A stretch of 17,730 bases of DNA from CAZMXI01 sp964570205 (GTDB lineage Bacteria > Planctomycetota > Phycisphaerae > Tepidisphaerales > Tepidisphaeraceae): NCBI GenBank assembly GCA_964570205.1, contig CAZMXI010000106.1:1-17730 (forward strand), given 5' to 3'. The notes beneath the pieces were generated by a model. That model made no database searches, was not told where the DNA came from, and saw only the letters and a list, made by a program, of their open reading frames with translations. The position numbers were made by a program, and so were the translations under genes. This document shows positions 1 to 7,998 of this stretch, piece by piece; the stretch's first letter is position 1, and each line of letters opens with the position of its first letter.

Positions 1-10
1 GCTCTCCTGT

Positions 11-41
11 ATTTTTGGAAACCGGTCTGGAAACCAAAAAT
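11..41. promoter_or_regulatory. Candidate operator dyad upstream of the sugar-oxidation operon
   Basis: The arms ATTTTTGG (11-18) and CCAAAAAT (34-41) are perfect reverse complements around a 15-nt centre. Inside them, CC (22-23) and GG (29-30) keep the symmetry, so the two 13-bp arms agree at 10 positions. The octamer TGGAAACC also occurs as a direct repeat at 16-23 and 28-35, and the centre holds ACCGGT, a core often seen in LacI-family operators. The dyad ends 20 nt before the first start codon and lies in AT-rich sequence unlike the GC-rich genes. I infer a binding site for a dimeric regulator of the downstream catabolic genes; an RNA hairpin in the leader is the alternative. No regulator gene is in the window. 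Confidence 0.35.
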
Positions 42-61
42 TTTATGGATTGGAATAAAAA

Positions 62-1087
62 ATGCAAGCTATCTCTTTTGCCGCACCTAAAAAAGTCAAT
101 AGTGTTGATATCCCCGCGCCCAAAGTAGGGCCGGAAGATGTGCTGGTGGATATTCATTACGTCGGCCTCTGCGGGTCAGACTTGAGCGCCTATCGCGGCC
201 TGATGCCCTTGTTGACCTACCCCCGCATTCCCGGCCACGAGTTGGGCGTCGAGGTGGTGGCGGTCGGCCAGGGCGTCACCGGTGTCGTCCCGGGAGATCG
301 ATGCTCCATTGAGCCCTACATGAACTGCGGCGTGTGTTACGCCTGCCGACAGGGCCGCGGCAACTGCTGTAAGAACCTGAAGGTGCTGGGTGTTCACACC
401 GATGGCGGCCTTCGGCTGCGGTTTACGGTTCCCGCCCACAAGCTGCATAAATCCGACAAGCTCTCGCTCGACCAACTTGCCCTGGTCGAGACACTCGCCA
501 TCGGCTGCCATGCCGTCAATCGCGGCCATCCACAGCGGGGCGAACATGTGCTGGTCGTCGGCGCCGGCCCGATTGGCCTGTCTGTTATTGAATTCGCCAA
601 GCTCACCGGCGCCCAAATCACCGTGCTTGACATGAACGAACGCCGCCTGGGACACGTCCGTGATGTCATGGGCGTCGGAAACACCGTCGTGTTCAAGGGC
701 GATGGATCGGAGATCGCAGCGATGGAACGGATCACCGAAGGAGATATGCCCACGGTTGTCTTTGAAGCCACCGGCAACGTTAAGTCGATGTGCAACGCCT
801 TTAATTATATCGGCCACACGGGGCGCATGGTCTACGTCGGCATTATAACCACCGAAATCAGCTTCGCCGATCCGTTGTTCCACGCTCGCGAGATGACGCT
901 TTACGCTTCGCGCAACGCACTGCCCGCCGATTTCGCCCGCATCATCGGGCTTATCGAACAGGGCCGCATCGACACCGCGCCCTGGATCACACACCGCTCG
1001 AGCTTTGGCCGGATCATCGCCGACTTCCCCGCCTTCACGAAGCCGGAGACCGGCGTCATCAAGGCCATGATCGAGGTGCCGACATAA
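62..1087 (+). CDS. Zinc-dependent MDR dehydrogenase, L-galactonate-5-dehydrogenase (LgoD/RspB)-like
   Basis: A 341-residue medium-chain zinc alcohol dehydrogenase of normal family length, predicted cytoplasmic. Catalytic zinc ligands are C37 (in CGSD), H59-E60 (GHE) and E143. The structural zinc site is C89, C92, C95 and C103. The Rossmann motif GAGPIG lies at 167-172, and D190 at the end of the second strand suggests NAD rather than NADP. The stretch VLGVHTDGG and the later ADPLFHAREMTLYASRNALP (about 275-294) look to me like E. coli YjjN/LgoD and RspB, which favours an aldonate dehydrogenase over a simple alcohol dehydrogenase. The Shine-Dalgarno sequence is weak. The gene is first in a run of sugar genes and overlaps the next by one base (TAATG). 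The class is secure; the substrate (L-galactonate, L-fuconate or another polyol acid) is inferred. Confidence 0.88.
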   Translation: MQAISFAAPKKVNSVDIPAPKVGPEDVLVDIHYVGLCGSDLSAYRGLMPLLTYPRIPGHELGVEVVAVGQGVTGVVPGDRCSIEPYMNCGVCYACRQGRGNCCKNLKVLGVHTDGGLRLRFTVPAHKLHKSDKLSLDQLALVETLAIGCHAVNRGHPQRGEHVLVVGAGPIGLSVIEFAKLTGAQITVLDMNERRLGHVRDVMGVGNTVVFKGDGSEIAAMERITEGDMPTVVFEATGNVKSMCNAFNYIGHTGRMVYVGIITTEISFADPLFHAREMTLYASRNALPADFARIIGLIEQGRIDTAPWITHRSSFGRIIADFPAFTKPETGVIKAMIEVPT

Positions 1088-1905
1088 TGCGATCCTGTGT
1101 CACCATCAGCCTCGTGCCCGAGGCGCGTGGTGGGCCGTTCGTCTTCTGGGATGACCTGGCCGCCGCCTGCCGCAAGGCCCATGACCTGGGCTTCGATGCG
1201 GTGGAGGTCTTCGCACCATCCGCCGATGACGTCAGGCGCAGCGATCTGCCGCCATTGCTCGACGGCCATGGCCTCAAGCTGGCGGCGCTAGGCACTGGGG
1301 GTGGCTGGGTCCGCCACCGCTGGACCCTGACCAGCCCCGACGCCTCGATCCGCCGGAATGCCCGGGGTTTTGTCCGCGACATCATCGATGCGGCCGGCCC
1401 GCTGGGCGCCAGCGCCATCATTGGCTCAATGCAGGGTCGCTGGACAGACGGGGTCGAGCGCGAGCAGGCGCTCGCCTGGCTGGCCGAAGCGTTGTCAGAT
1501 CTCGGCCGGCATGCCAGCCAATACAGCGTCCCGCTGCTGTATGAGCCGCTCAACCGCTATGAGACCAACCTCATCAACACCGCCGCTGATGGCGTCCGAC
1601 TGGTCGAGTCAGGCGGCATCCAAAACGTGAAGTTGCTCTGCGACCTGTTTCACATGAACATCGAGGAACAGGACCTCCCCGCTGCCGTACGCAGCGCCGC
1701 CGGCCATGTCGGCCACATCCATTTCGTGGACTCCAACCGCCGCCCCGCCGGTTGCGGGCATATCGACTATGCCCCCGTCGCCGAGGCGCTCCGGGCGATC
1801 GACTATCGGGGCTATCTCTCGGCGGAGGCGCTGCCCTACCCCGATTCCGATGAAGCGGCGAGATTGACAATCGCCGCCTGCCGGCGATTCTTTCTGGCAA
1901 GCTGA
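1087..1905 (+). CDS. Sugar isomerase/epimerase, D-tagatose 3-epimerase-type TIM barrel
   Basis: A 272-residue xylose-isomerase-like TIM-barrel protein. The full metal and catalytic set of the ketose 3-epimerase family is visible: E153 (in YEPLNRYE), D186 and H189 (CDLFHMN), H212 (HIHFVDSNR), R218 and E247 (SAEAL). This spacing matches what I remember for D-tagatose/psicose 3-epimerases shifted by one residue, so an active Mn/Co enzyme is likely. There is no signal peptide; it should be cytoplasmic. The start codon overlaps the stop of the preceding dehydrogenase gene (TAATG at 1085-1089), a sign of translational coupling. Context suggests it epimerises or isomerises the keto product of the neighbouring dehydrogenase; related family members act on free ketoses, inosose or hydroxypyruvate, so the substrate is open. 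Confidence 0.85.
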   Translation: MRSCVTISLVPEARGGPFVFWDDLAAACRKAHDLGFDAVEVFAPSADDVRRSDLPPLLDGHGLKLAALGTGGGWVRHRWTLTSPDASIRRNARGFVRDIIDAAGPLGASAIIGSMQGRWTDGVEREQALAWLAEALSDLGRHASQYSVPLLYEPLNRYETNLINTAADGVRLVESGGIQNVKLLCDLFHMNIEEQDLPAAVRSAAGHVGHIHFVDSNRRPAGCGHIDYAPVAEALRAIDYRGYLSAEALPYPDSDEAARLTIAACRRFFLAS

Positions 1906-1918
1906 TACGGACAGAGCC

Positions 1919-2365
1919 ATGCTCAAGCACAAGCTGATTCACTCGAAGATCAACCACATCCTCGGCCAGGCCGGACACCACGCCAGGATCCTCATCGCCG
2001 ACGGCAACTACCCCGCCTCCTCCAAGCGAGGCCCGAAAGCGAAGCTCGTGTGCCTCAACCTCATGCCCGGCGTGGTCAACTGCGCGCAGGCGCTGGAAGC
2101 CGTCATCTCGGCCATCCCGATCGAGGAAATCAACACGATGATGTACGAAACCACCGGCCCCTATGCCCTGCACGAGGACCCGCCGGTGTGGGATGACTAC
2201 CGCCAAGTGCTCAAGCGGGCCAAGGTGAAACTGCAGCTCAAGCCCATCGAGAAATGGGCCTTTTATGATGCTGTGGCCACGGACGACCACGTGCTGACGA
2301 TCCAGACCGCCGACCAGCAGCGATTCGCCAATATCCTGCTCACCGTCGGCGTCCGGATGGACTGA
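1919..2365 (+). CDS. RbsD/FucU-family sugar mutarotase
   Basis: A 148-residue protein of the RbsD/FucU family, which interconverts sugar anomers (ribose pyranose/furanose for RbsD, alpha/beta L-fucose for FucU). The catalytic histidine H20 and D28 (in ADGNYP) are present, as is the C-terminal FYDAVA motif with Y116, and the length fits. The protein is cytoplasmic. It starts 13 nt after the epimerase gene with only a weak Shine-Dalgarno sequence, fitting an operon. Next to a C1 sugar dehydrogenase the likely job is to supply the anomer that enzyme accepts. The surroundings favour a fucose/galactose-type substrate over ribose, because no ribokinase or ribose transporter is present. The family is secure; the sugar is inferred. 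Confidence 0.87.
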   Translation: MLKHKLIHSKINHILGQAGHHARILIADGNYPASSKRGPKAKLVCLNLMPGVVNCAQALEAVISAIPIEEINTMMYETTGPYALHEDPPVWDDYRQVLKRAKVKLQLKPIEKWAFYDAVATDDHVLTIQTADQQRFANILLTVGVRMD

Positions 2366-2379
2366 ATACCGAGACAACC

Positions 2380-3333
2380 ATGCAATATCGAACTGCCGGA
2401 AAAACGGGTCTGAGAATGCCGGTCCTGGGCTTCGGCGCCTCGAGCCTGGGCGCTGAGTTTCGCCAGGTCGATTTGAACGAAGCCATTCGCTCCGTTCACG
2501 TAGCGCTCGACCTGGGCATGAACTTCATCGATACATCCGCTTACTACGGCCGGGGCATGTCCGAGGTGCTGCTGGGCATCGCGTTGCGTGGCATCCCGCG
2601 CGAGAGATACCTGCTGGGCACCAAGCTTGGCCGATATCACACAAGCCACTTTGATTTCTCCGCCCGCCGCGTGGCCGAGAGCGTCGATGTCAGTCTCAGC
2701 CGCATGGGTGTCGATCATCTGGATGTGATGCTCTGCCACGACATCGAGTTCGTCGAGATGTCGCAGATCGTCGAGGAGACGCTGCCAGCCCTGCGCAAGA
2801 TCCAGCAGCAGGGCAAGGTACGGTTCGTCGGCGTGAGCGGCTATCCGATGAACATCTTCAGGTACATCCTCGATCGCACGGATCTCGACGTGATCCTCTC
2901 CTACAACCATTACACGCTTCAGAACACCATGCTGGCTGATCTGGTGCCCTATCTGAAGCAGAAGAACGTCGGGATATTCAACGCCGCCCCGTTCTCCGCA
3001 CGCCTTCTCACCAGCGCCCCCCTTCCGGCCTGGCACAAGGCCACCCCCGAGGTCCGCGCCATCGCCAGAAAAGCCGCCGAGCACTGCGCTGCCAAAGGCG
3101 TGGACATTGCCCAATTGGCCCTCCAATTCTCCATCGCCCACCCCGACATGGCGACCTGCATCGTGGGCTCGGCGAATCCCGAGAATGTGAAGAAATGGGC
3201 GCAATGGGCGGAGAAGCCCATCGACCAGCAGTTGCTCAGCGAAGTGCTGGCGATCCTCAAGCCCATTCACAACTGGTTCTATATCGAAGGCCGGCCCGAG
3301 AACAATGACCCGCCGGCGACCGAGCGCCCATAA
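2380..3333 (+). CDS. Aldo/keto reductase, L-galactose/L-fucose 1-dehydrogenase type
   Basis: A 317-residue aldo/keto reductase with the complete catalytic tetrad D51, Y56 (DTSAYYG), K82 (GTKLGRY) and H120 (CHDIEF), and the C-terminal cofactor segment IVGSANPENV. The pattern GTKLGRY, FDFSARRV, CHDIEF, SYNHY closely follows plant L-galactose dehydrogenase and bacterial L-fucose/D-threo-aldose 1-dehydrogenases as I remember them. Those enzymes oxidise C1 of an L-galactose-configured sugar to the lactone with NAD(P). It is cytoplasmic and lies 14 nt after the mutarotase gene, a meaningful pairing because one supplies the anomer and the other oxidises it. The Shine-Dalgarno sequence is weak. An unrelated AKR substrate remains possible but the subfamily resemblance is strong. 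Confidence 0.87.
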   Translation: MQYRTAGKTGLRMPVLGFGASSLGAEFRQVDLNEAIRSVHVALDLGMNFIDTSAYYGRGMSEVLLGIALRGIPRERYLLGTKLGRYHTSHFDFSARRVAESVDVSLSRMGVDHLDVMLCHDIEFVEMSQIVEETLPALRKIQQQGKVRFVGVSGYPMNIFRYILDRTDLDVILSYNHYTLQNTMLADLVPYLKQKNVGIFNAAPFSARLLTSAPLPAWHKATPEVRAIARKAAEHCAAKGVDIAQLALQFSIAHPDMATCIVGSANPENVKKWAQWAEKPIDQQLLSEVLAILKPIHNWFYIEGRPENNDPPATERP

Positions 3334-3362
3334 AGCCGGATCGCCGCCAAGGAGGCATGCAC

Positions 3363-4244
3363 ATGACCGTCGCCAAAGCCTGGATCGCCGGAGTTCTGCT
3401 CGCCTCGCTTGCCGTCGACACCCGCCTGAGTGCGGCCGCGCCTACAACCATGCCGGCCGGCGATTACTGGGTCGAGCCGATGAAGCTCGTCCATGCCCGC
3501 TTCAAGGGCAACAAGGGCCGGTGTGCGCTGTACGGCGACAGCATCACCTACAGCATGGCCTTCCTCGGCACGGCAGCCTGGGGCAACGACATCCCTTACC
3601 GGAACATACCAGCCCATGCCCAGGCGGACCTGAAGGCCGTCTGGACCCATGCCGACAGGACCTTCTGGCAGAAACGGGACCCGTCGCTGGGCCAGCAGGG
3701 CAGCACCCAAAGCGACTGGTTTCTTGCCAACGTTGATGCCTGGCAGACGAAGCTCAAGCCGGAGGTCTGCGTCATTCTCTTCGGCACCAACGACCTGGGG
3801 CGCACCAATCCGCAGCAGTATGCCCGAAACATGGATGCCGCCATTCGGCGAATCCTGGCCGATGGGACGATTCCAATCGTCACCACCGTACCCCCGGCCG
3901 CCGGCCGAGATGCCGCCGTGGCCCAGTTCCACACCGAACTCGCAGCCATAGTGCGACGCCACAACATCCCTGTGATCGACTACTGCGCCGAAATCCTGCG
4001 CCGCCGGCCAAAGGACTGGAACGGCACCCTGCCACAGCACCTGGCGACGGCCAGAGGCCCCGATGGCCGGGTGGATGTCTATGAAGTGCCCGCGCCCATA
4101 TCCGGCGATGGCGTCCATCCATCCAATCCCAAGGCCTATCGCGGCGATTTCAGCGACGAGGCGCTCGACAACAACGGATTCAACCTGCGCGATTACCTGA
4201 CGCTGCGCATGTACGGCCAGGTAATCCGGAAGGTGCTGCAATAG
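3363..4244 (+). CDS. Exported SGNH/GDSL-family hydrolase (probable carbohydrate esterase)
   Basis: A 293-residue protein with an N-terminal hydrophobic leader (about residues 1-26, ending near LSAAA), so exported. The SGNH blocks are all present: GDSIT at 58-62 with nucleophile S60, G113, GTND at 141-144 with N143, and DGVHPSN with D249 and H252. I start at 3363 because AAGGAGG ends at 3355, giving a 7-nt gap; the ATG at 3357 is only one base from that site. The gene follows the sugar-oxidation genes by 29 nt. In this setting the likely role is removing acetyl or other acyl groups from a polysaccharide, but SGNH enzymes also include lipases and thioesterases and the substrate cannot be read from the sequence. 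Confidence 0.85.
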   Translation: MTVAKAWIAGVLLASLAVDTRLSAAAPTTMPAGDYWVEPMKLVHARFKGNKGRCALYGDSITYSMAFLGTAAWGNDIPYRNIPAHAQADLKAVWTHADRTFWQKRDPSLGQQGSTQSDWFLANVDAWQTKLKPEVCVILFGTNDLGRTNPQQYARNMDAAIRRILADGTIPIVTTVPPAAGRDAAVAQFHTELAAIVRRHNIPVIDYCAEILRRRPKDWNGTLPQHLATARGPDGRVDVYEVPAPISGDGVHPSNPKAYRGDFSDEALDNNGFNLRDYLTLRMYGQVIRKVLQ

Positions 4245-4310
4245 ATATCCCGATCGAGCAAACAGGGGCATGGTCAACGCGACAGCGCTGCCTGGCTATA
4301 TAAGACCGAC

Positions 4311-4324
4311 GCCCCTGCCGGGGC
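4311..4324 (+). other. Small GC hairpin in the leader of the DUF1080 gene
   Basis: GCCCC (4311-4315) and GGGGC (4320-4324) form a perfect 5-bp stem around TGCC, 10 nt before the Shine-Dalgarno sequence GGAGG (4334-4338). There is no T tract, so it is not a standard terminator. It sits in the largest gap (99 nt) of the + strand gene run, where a promoter or mRNA processing point would be plausible. An AGGGGC copy at 4264-4269 could pair alternatively with 4311-4316. Functional relevance is uncertain. Confidence 0.25.
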
Positions 4325-4343
4325 CGTGGCTTTGGAGGATCAT

Positions 4344-5066
4344 ATGATGCGATGGACTCTTGTGGCGGTCGTGGGCCTGATGCTTGTTTCGGCCATTTAC
4401 GCGCAGCAGGCGGCTCCCGCGAAAAACGCCGACGGTGCTCTTGTGCTTTTCAATGGCAAGGACCTTTCCGGCTGGGAGGGTGACAAGCGCTTCTGGTCCG
4501 TCGAAGATGGCGCGATCACCGGCCTTACCACCGCCGAGAAGAAGGCCGAGCGCAACACCTTCCTGATCTACCGGGGCGGGTCCTTCAAGGACTTCGAGCT
4601 GCGCGTCAAGTTCCGCCTCGAGAACCACAACTCCGGCATCCAGTACCGCAGCAAGGACAGGGGCAATTTCGTCGTCAATGGCTACCAGGGCGACATGGAT
4701 GGCGCAAACACCTACACCGGCATGCTCTATGAAGAGGGCGGCCGCGGAATCCTCGCCACCCCCGGCATCAAGCTCACCATCGGCCCGGACGGCAAGCCAG
4801 CGGACCGCCAGACCATCACCGATCCGGCGAAGGTCAAGCAGGTCATCAAGAACAAGGACTGGAACGAGTTCGTCATCACTTGCCGAGGCAACCACATTCT
4901 GCACCAGATAAACGGCGTGACGACCGCCGAAGCCATCGACAACGATCCCAAGGGTCGGAGCATGGAGGGCATCATCGCCCTGCAACTCCACCAGGGCCCG
5001 CCAATGAAGGTCCAGTTCAAGGACATCACCATCAAAGTGCTCGATGAGAAGCCGGCCGGCCAATAG
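4344..5066 (+). CDS. Exported DUF1080 (3-keto-disaccharide hydrolase-type) protein, first copy
   Basis: A 240-residue DUF1080 protein (concanavalin-like jellyroll fold) with an N-terminal signal peptide ending near residue 20 (AIYAQQ). Family hallmarks are LFNGKDLSGW at 35-44 and NSGIQYRS at 96-103. Some members hydrolyse 3-keto-glycosides; others are uncharacterised polysaccharide-associated proteins abundant in Planctomycetota. The start is placed at 4344 because GGAGG (4334-4338) lies 5 nt upstream; the adjacent ATG at 4347 is equally possible, while the GTG at 4326 precedes the ribosome site. It stands between an SGNH hydrolase and a haem protein, both also exported. It differs strongly from the second DUF1080 protein in this window, so they are not a recent duplication. 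The precise activity is not provable here. Confidence 0.85.
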   Translation: MMRWTLVAVVGLMLVSAIYAQQAAPAKNADGALVLFNGKDLSGWEGDKRFWSVEDGAITGLTTAEKKAERNTFLIYRGGSFKDFELRVKFRLENHNSGIQYRSKDRGNFVVNGYQGDMDGANTYTGMLYEEGGRGILATPGIKLTIGPDGKPADRQTITDPAKVKQVIKNKDWNEFVITCRGNHILHQINGVTTAEAIDNDPKGRSMEGIIALQLHQGPPMKVQFKDITIKVLDEKPAGQ

Positions 5067-5101
5067 ATCCGGCACACCGGCCACGCCCCGAGGAGCCAAG
5101 C

Positions 5102-7978
5102 ATGCGTCCATCTGTTCTGCCGCCCCTCGTCGCCATAGCCATCCTGTGCGCCTCATCAGTGCGGGCAAGCGCTGCCGGGCCGATCTTGAGCGTGCGGGCG
5201 TCTTCGGTCCATTCCGACGATTATCCAGCGGAATGCGCCTTCGACGGCCGCGCTGACACGCGGTGGGCCAGCATTTCAACGAGTCAACCGCAGCATTGGG
5301 ATCTCGATCTCGGCCAGGTGGTTTCCATCGAAGGCATCACCATCCGCTGGGAACACGCCTGCGCCGTCGAATACCAGATCCAGTTATCGATCGACGGCAA
5401 GGCATGGCAGGTTGTCCACGACGAGAAGTCCGGCAGGGGCGGCGTTGAGAAGATCCAGAACCTCAGCAACGAAGCCAGGTTCCTTCGCATCGCCTGCCTC
5501 AAGCCCGGCCCGCACGGGCTCTATTCAATCTGGGAAGTCGAGATCCACGGCCAGGCCGCCGCGGCGGCCGTCGCACAGGCACGCCGATATGCCGAGCGGG
5601 CCCGTCAGCAGGCCGAAGCCAGAGCCCGCGCCGCCCTGGCCGAAACGCTGGCCGACGCCGGCGTCGAGGAAATTGTCTTCGCCGCCCGGCACCAAGGAGG
5701 CGATGGCCACTGGTACGCCAACTTCGCCTATTATGCCCGTCAACCCGACCGCAAGGCCTATGGCGCACCCGGTGGCCGCCTCTATCGCCTGAACCTCAAG
5801 ACCGGCAAGCTCACCACGCTGCTGGATGATCCCGCGGGCTCCGTCCGCGACCCCGTGGTGCATTACGACGGCAAGCGCATCCTCTTCTCCTACCGCAAGG
5901 GCGCCTCCGGCCATTTCAACCTGTATGAGATGGACGCTGACGGCCAAAACCTGCGCCAGCTCACCTCCGGCGACTGGGATGACATCGAGCCCGCCTACCT
6001 GCCCGATGGCGGCATTGCCTTCGTCTCCTCCCGGTGCAAGCGATGGGTCAACTGCTGGCTGACGCAGGTGGCGGTGCTTCATCGCTGCGACGCCGATGGC
6101 CGGAACATCCGCCCGCTCTCCAGCAACAACGAACAGGACAACACGCCATGGGTGCTGCCAGACGGACGTATTCTCTACCAGCGGTGGGAGTACATCGACC
6201 GCTCGCAGGTTGACTACCACCACCTCTGGACCATGAACCCCGACGGCACCAACCAGGCCGTCTACTTCGGCAACATGCACGCCGGGACCCTCATGATCGA
6301 TGCCAAGCCGATCCCCGGCGCCGATCGCATCCTGGCCACCTTCTCGCCAGGCCACGGTCAGCGCGAGCACGAAGGCCCCTTCTACACCGTGGATGCCAAC
6401 GGCGGCCCGGATGATGCCCGCCGCGCCCGGCGATTCGGCCGGGCAAGCGGCCGCGATCCTTACCCGCTTACGTCCCGCCACGTCCTATACGCCGTCGGCC
6501 GGTCCATTCGGCTCATCGCCAGCGACGGTGCCGATGTTGAGCTCTATCGCGATCCGCGATTCGACCTCCACGAGCCGCGACCGGTCATCACCCGAGAGCC
6601 AGAACAGGTCATTCCCTCGCGCATCAATCTGGCCGAGGCAACCGGCAGGGTGATCCTGGCCGATGTGCACATCGGCCGCAACATGACCGGCGTCAGGCGA
6701 GGCGACATCAGGAAGCTCCTCGTCATCGAGTCGCTCCCCAAGCCGATCAACTTCACCGGCGGCATGGATCCTCTCACCTACGGCGGCTCATTCACCCTCG
6801 AGCGCATCGTCGGCACCGTGCCTGTCGAAGCCGACGGCTCAGCGCACATCGAACTGCCCGCCCTGCGCAGCTTCTTCTTCGTCGCGCTGGATGAGAAGGA
6901 TATGTCGGTCAAGCGCATGCAGAGCTTCATGACCGTCCAGCCGGGCGAAACCCTGAGCTGCATCGGCTGCCACGAGCAGCGCACGCACGCCGTCCCCGCC
7001 ACGCCCTCGCTTCTTGCCCTGAAGCGCAGCGCCAGCAGGCCCCAGCCCATCGCCGACCAGCCCGACGTCTATGACTTCCCCCGCGACATCCAGCCGATTC
7101 TCGACCGTCACTGTGTGCGCTGCCACGACTACGACAAGCATCCCGAGGGCAGCGAAGGCCCCCGCGCTGGCGGCATTATCCTCACCGCCGACCGCGGGCC
7201 GATGTTCTCCCACAGCTACTACGCCCTGACGATCCACAAGCAGTTCGCCGATGGCCGCAACGAGCCCCAGGGCAACCGCGCCCCGCGCACGCTCGGCTCA
7301 TCCGCAAGCCCCTTGATGAAGAAGGTGCTCGAGCGGCATCAGGGGGCGATGCTGTCGCCTCGCGAAGTCGATACAGTCCGGTACTGGATTGAGGCCGGCG
7401 CCCCCTACCCCGGCACTTATGCGGCCCTTGGCACCGGCATGATCGGCGGCTACTACGAGAATAACCTGGTCGAGACCGACTTCAACTGGCCGCAGACCAA
7501 GGCCGCCACGGCAGCCATCCGCCAGCGTTGCACAAGCTGCCACCAGGGCAAGCTCAGCCTCCCGGCCGCCCTTTCGGATGAAAATAGCGTCTCGTTCTGG
7601 CGGCCGGACTGGAATGACCCCCGCCTGCCCCGCGCCCGCCACGCCATCTTCAACCTCTCCCGCCCAGCCAAATCGCTGGCGCTGCTTGCGCCCCTGGCCA
7701 AGTCGGCCGGCGGCTACGAAGCCTGCGGCCAGGCGGTCTTCGCCAGCGCTGATGATCCCGATTACCGCAAGATCCTCGCCATGATCGAAGCCGGCCAGCA
7801 GCGACTCGACAAGATCAAGCGATTCGACATGCCCGGATTCAACCCCGACCCCGCCTACATCCGCGAAATGCAGCGGTATGGCGTGCTCCCCGCCATTCTG
7901 CCCCCCAACGCCCCGATCGACCCTTACAGGATCGACCAGGCCTATTGGCGAAGCCTCTGGTGGCGACCCGCCGACTGA
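5102..7978 (+). CDS. F5/8C domain fused to an HzsA-like beta-propeller/multi-haem c-type protein
   Basis: A 958-residue exported protein. Residues 1-25 are a signal peptide. Residues 28-150 look like an F5/8 type C (discoidin) sugar-binding domain, with AFDGRADTRWAS and a closing IWEVEIHG. A charged Ala/Arg/Gln-rich helix follows (152-187). From 188 (EIVFAARH, HWYANFAYYA) it resembles the hydrazine synthase alpha-subunit-related family of Planctomycetota, with TolB/PD40-like propeller repeats at about 250-400. Haem-binding CxxCH motifs are CIGCH (620-624), CVRCH (671-675) and CTSCH (810-814). GAGGAG (5090-5095) precedes the ATG by 6 nt. True hydrazine synthesis is very unlikely because the beta and gamma subunits are absent. 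I infer an extracytoplasmic redox protein that binds carbohydrate, possibly an electron acceptor for sugar oxidation. Confidence 0.8.
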   Translation: MRPSVLPPLVAIAILCASSVRASAAGPILSVRASSVHSDDYPAECAFDGRADTRWASISTSQPQHWDLDLGQVVSIEGITIRWEHACAVEYQIQLSIDGKAWQVVHDEKSGRGGVEKIQNLSNEARFLRIACLKPGPHGLYSIWEVEIHGQAAAAAVAQARRYAERARQQAEARARAALAETLADAGVEEIVFAARHQGGDGHWYANFAYYARQPDRKAYGAPGGRLYRLNLKTGKLTTLLDDPAGSVRDPVVHYDGKRILFSYRKGASGHFNLYEMDADGQNLRQLTSGDWDDIEPAYLPDGGIAFVSSRCKRWVNCWLTQVAVLHRCDADGRNIRPLSSNNEQDNTPWVLPDGRILYQRWEYIDRSQVDYHHLWTMNPDGTNQAVYFGNMHAGTLMIDAKPIPGADRILATFSPGHGQREHEGPFYTVDANGGPDDARRARRFGRASGRDPYPLTSRHVLYAVGRSIRLIASDGADVELYRDPRFDLHEPRPVITREPEQVIPSRINLAEATGRVILADVHIGRNMTGVRRGDIRKLLVIESLPKPINFTGGMDPLTYGGSFTLERIVGTVPVEADGSAHIELPALRSFFFVALDEKDMSVKRMQSFMTVQPGETLSCIGCHEQRTHAVPATPSLLALKRSASRPQPIADQPDVYDFPRDIQPILDRHCVRCHDYDKHPEGSEGPRAGGIILTADRGPMFSHSYYALTIHKQFADGRNEPQGNRAPRTLGSSASPLMKKVLERHQGAMLSPREVDTVRYWIEAGAPYPGTYAALGTGMIGGYYENNLVETDFNWPQTKAATAAIRQRCTSCHQGKLSLPAALSDENSVSFWRPDWNDPRLPRARHAIFNLSRPAKSLALLAPLAKSAGGYEACGQAVFASADDPDYRKILAMIEAGQQRLDKIKRFDMPGFNPDPAYIREMQRYGVLPAILPPNAPIDPYRIDQAYWRSLWWRPAD

Positions 7979-7998
7979 CTCGTAGTGTATGAATGGCC

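Noticed and set aside
2263..4277. Two long - strand open frames opposite the aldo/keto reductase and SGNH hydrolase genes
   Set aside because: Both mirror well-supported genes on the + strand, show no domain signatures and have no convincing ribosome sites.
5102..7978. Hydrazine synthase (anammox) reading of the HzsA-like gene
   Set aside because: HzsA-related proteins are widespread in Planctomycetota that do not perform anammox; no HzsB/HzsC genes or anammox genes are present and the neighbours are sugar-related.
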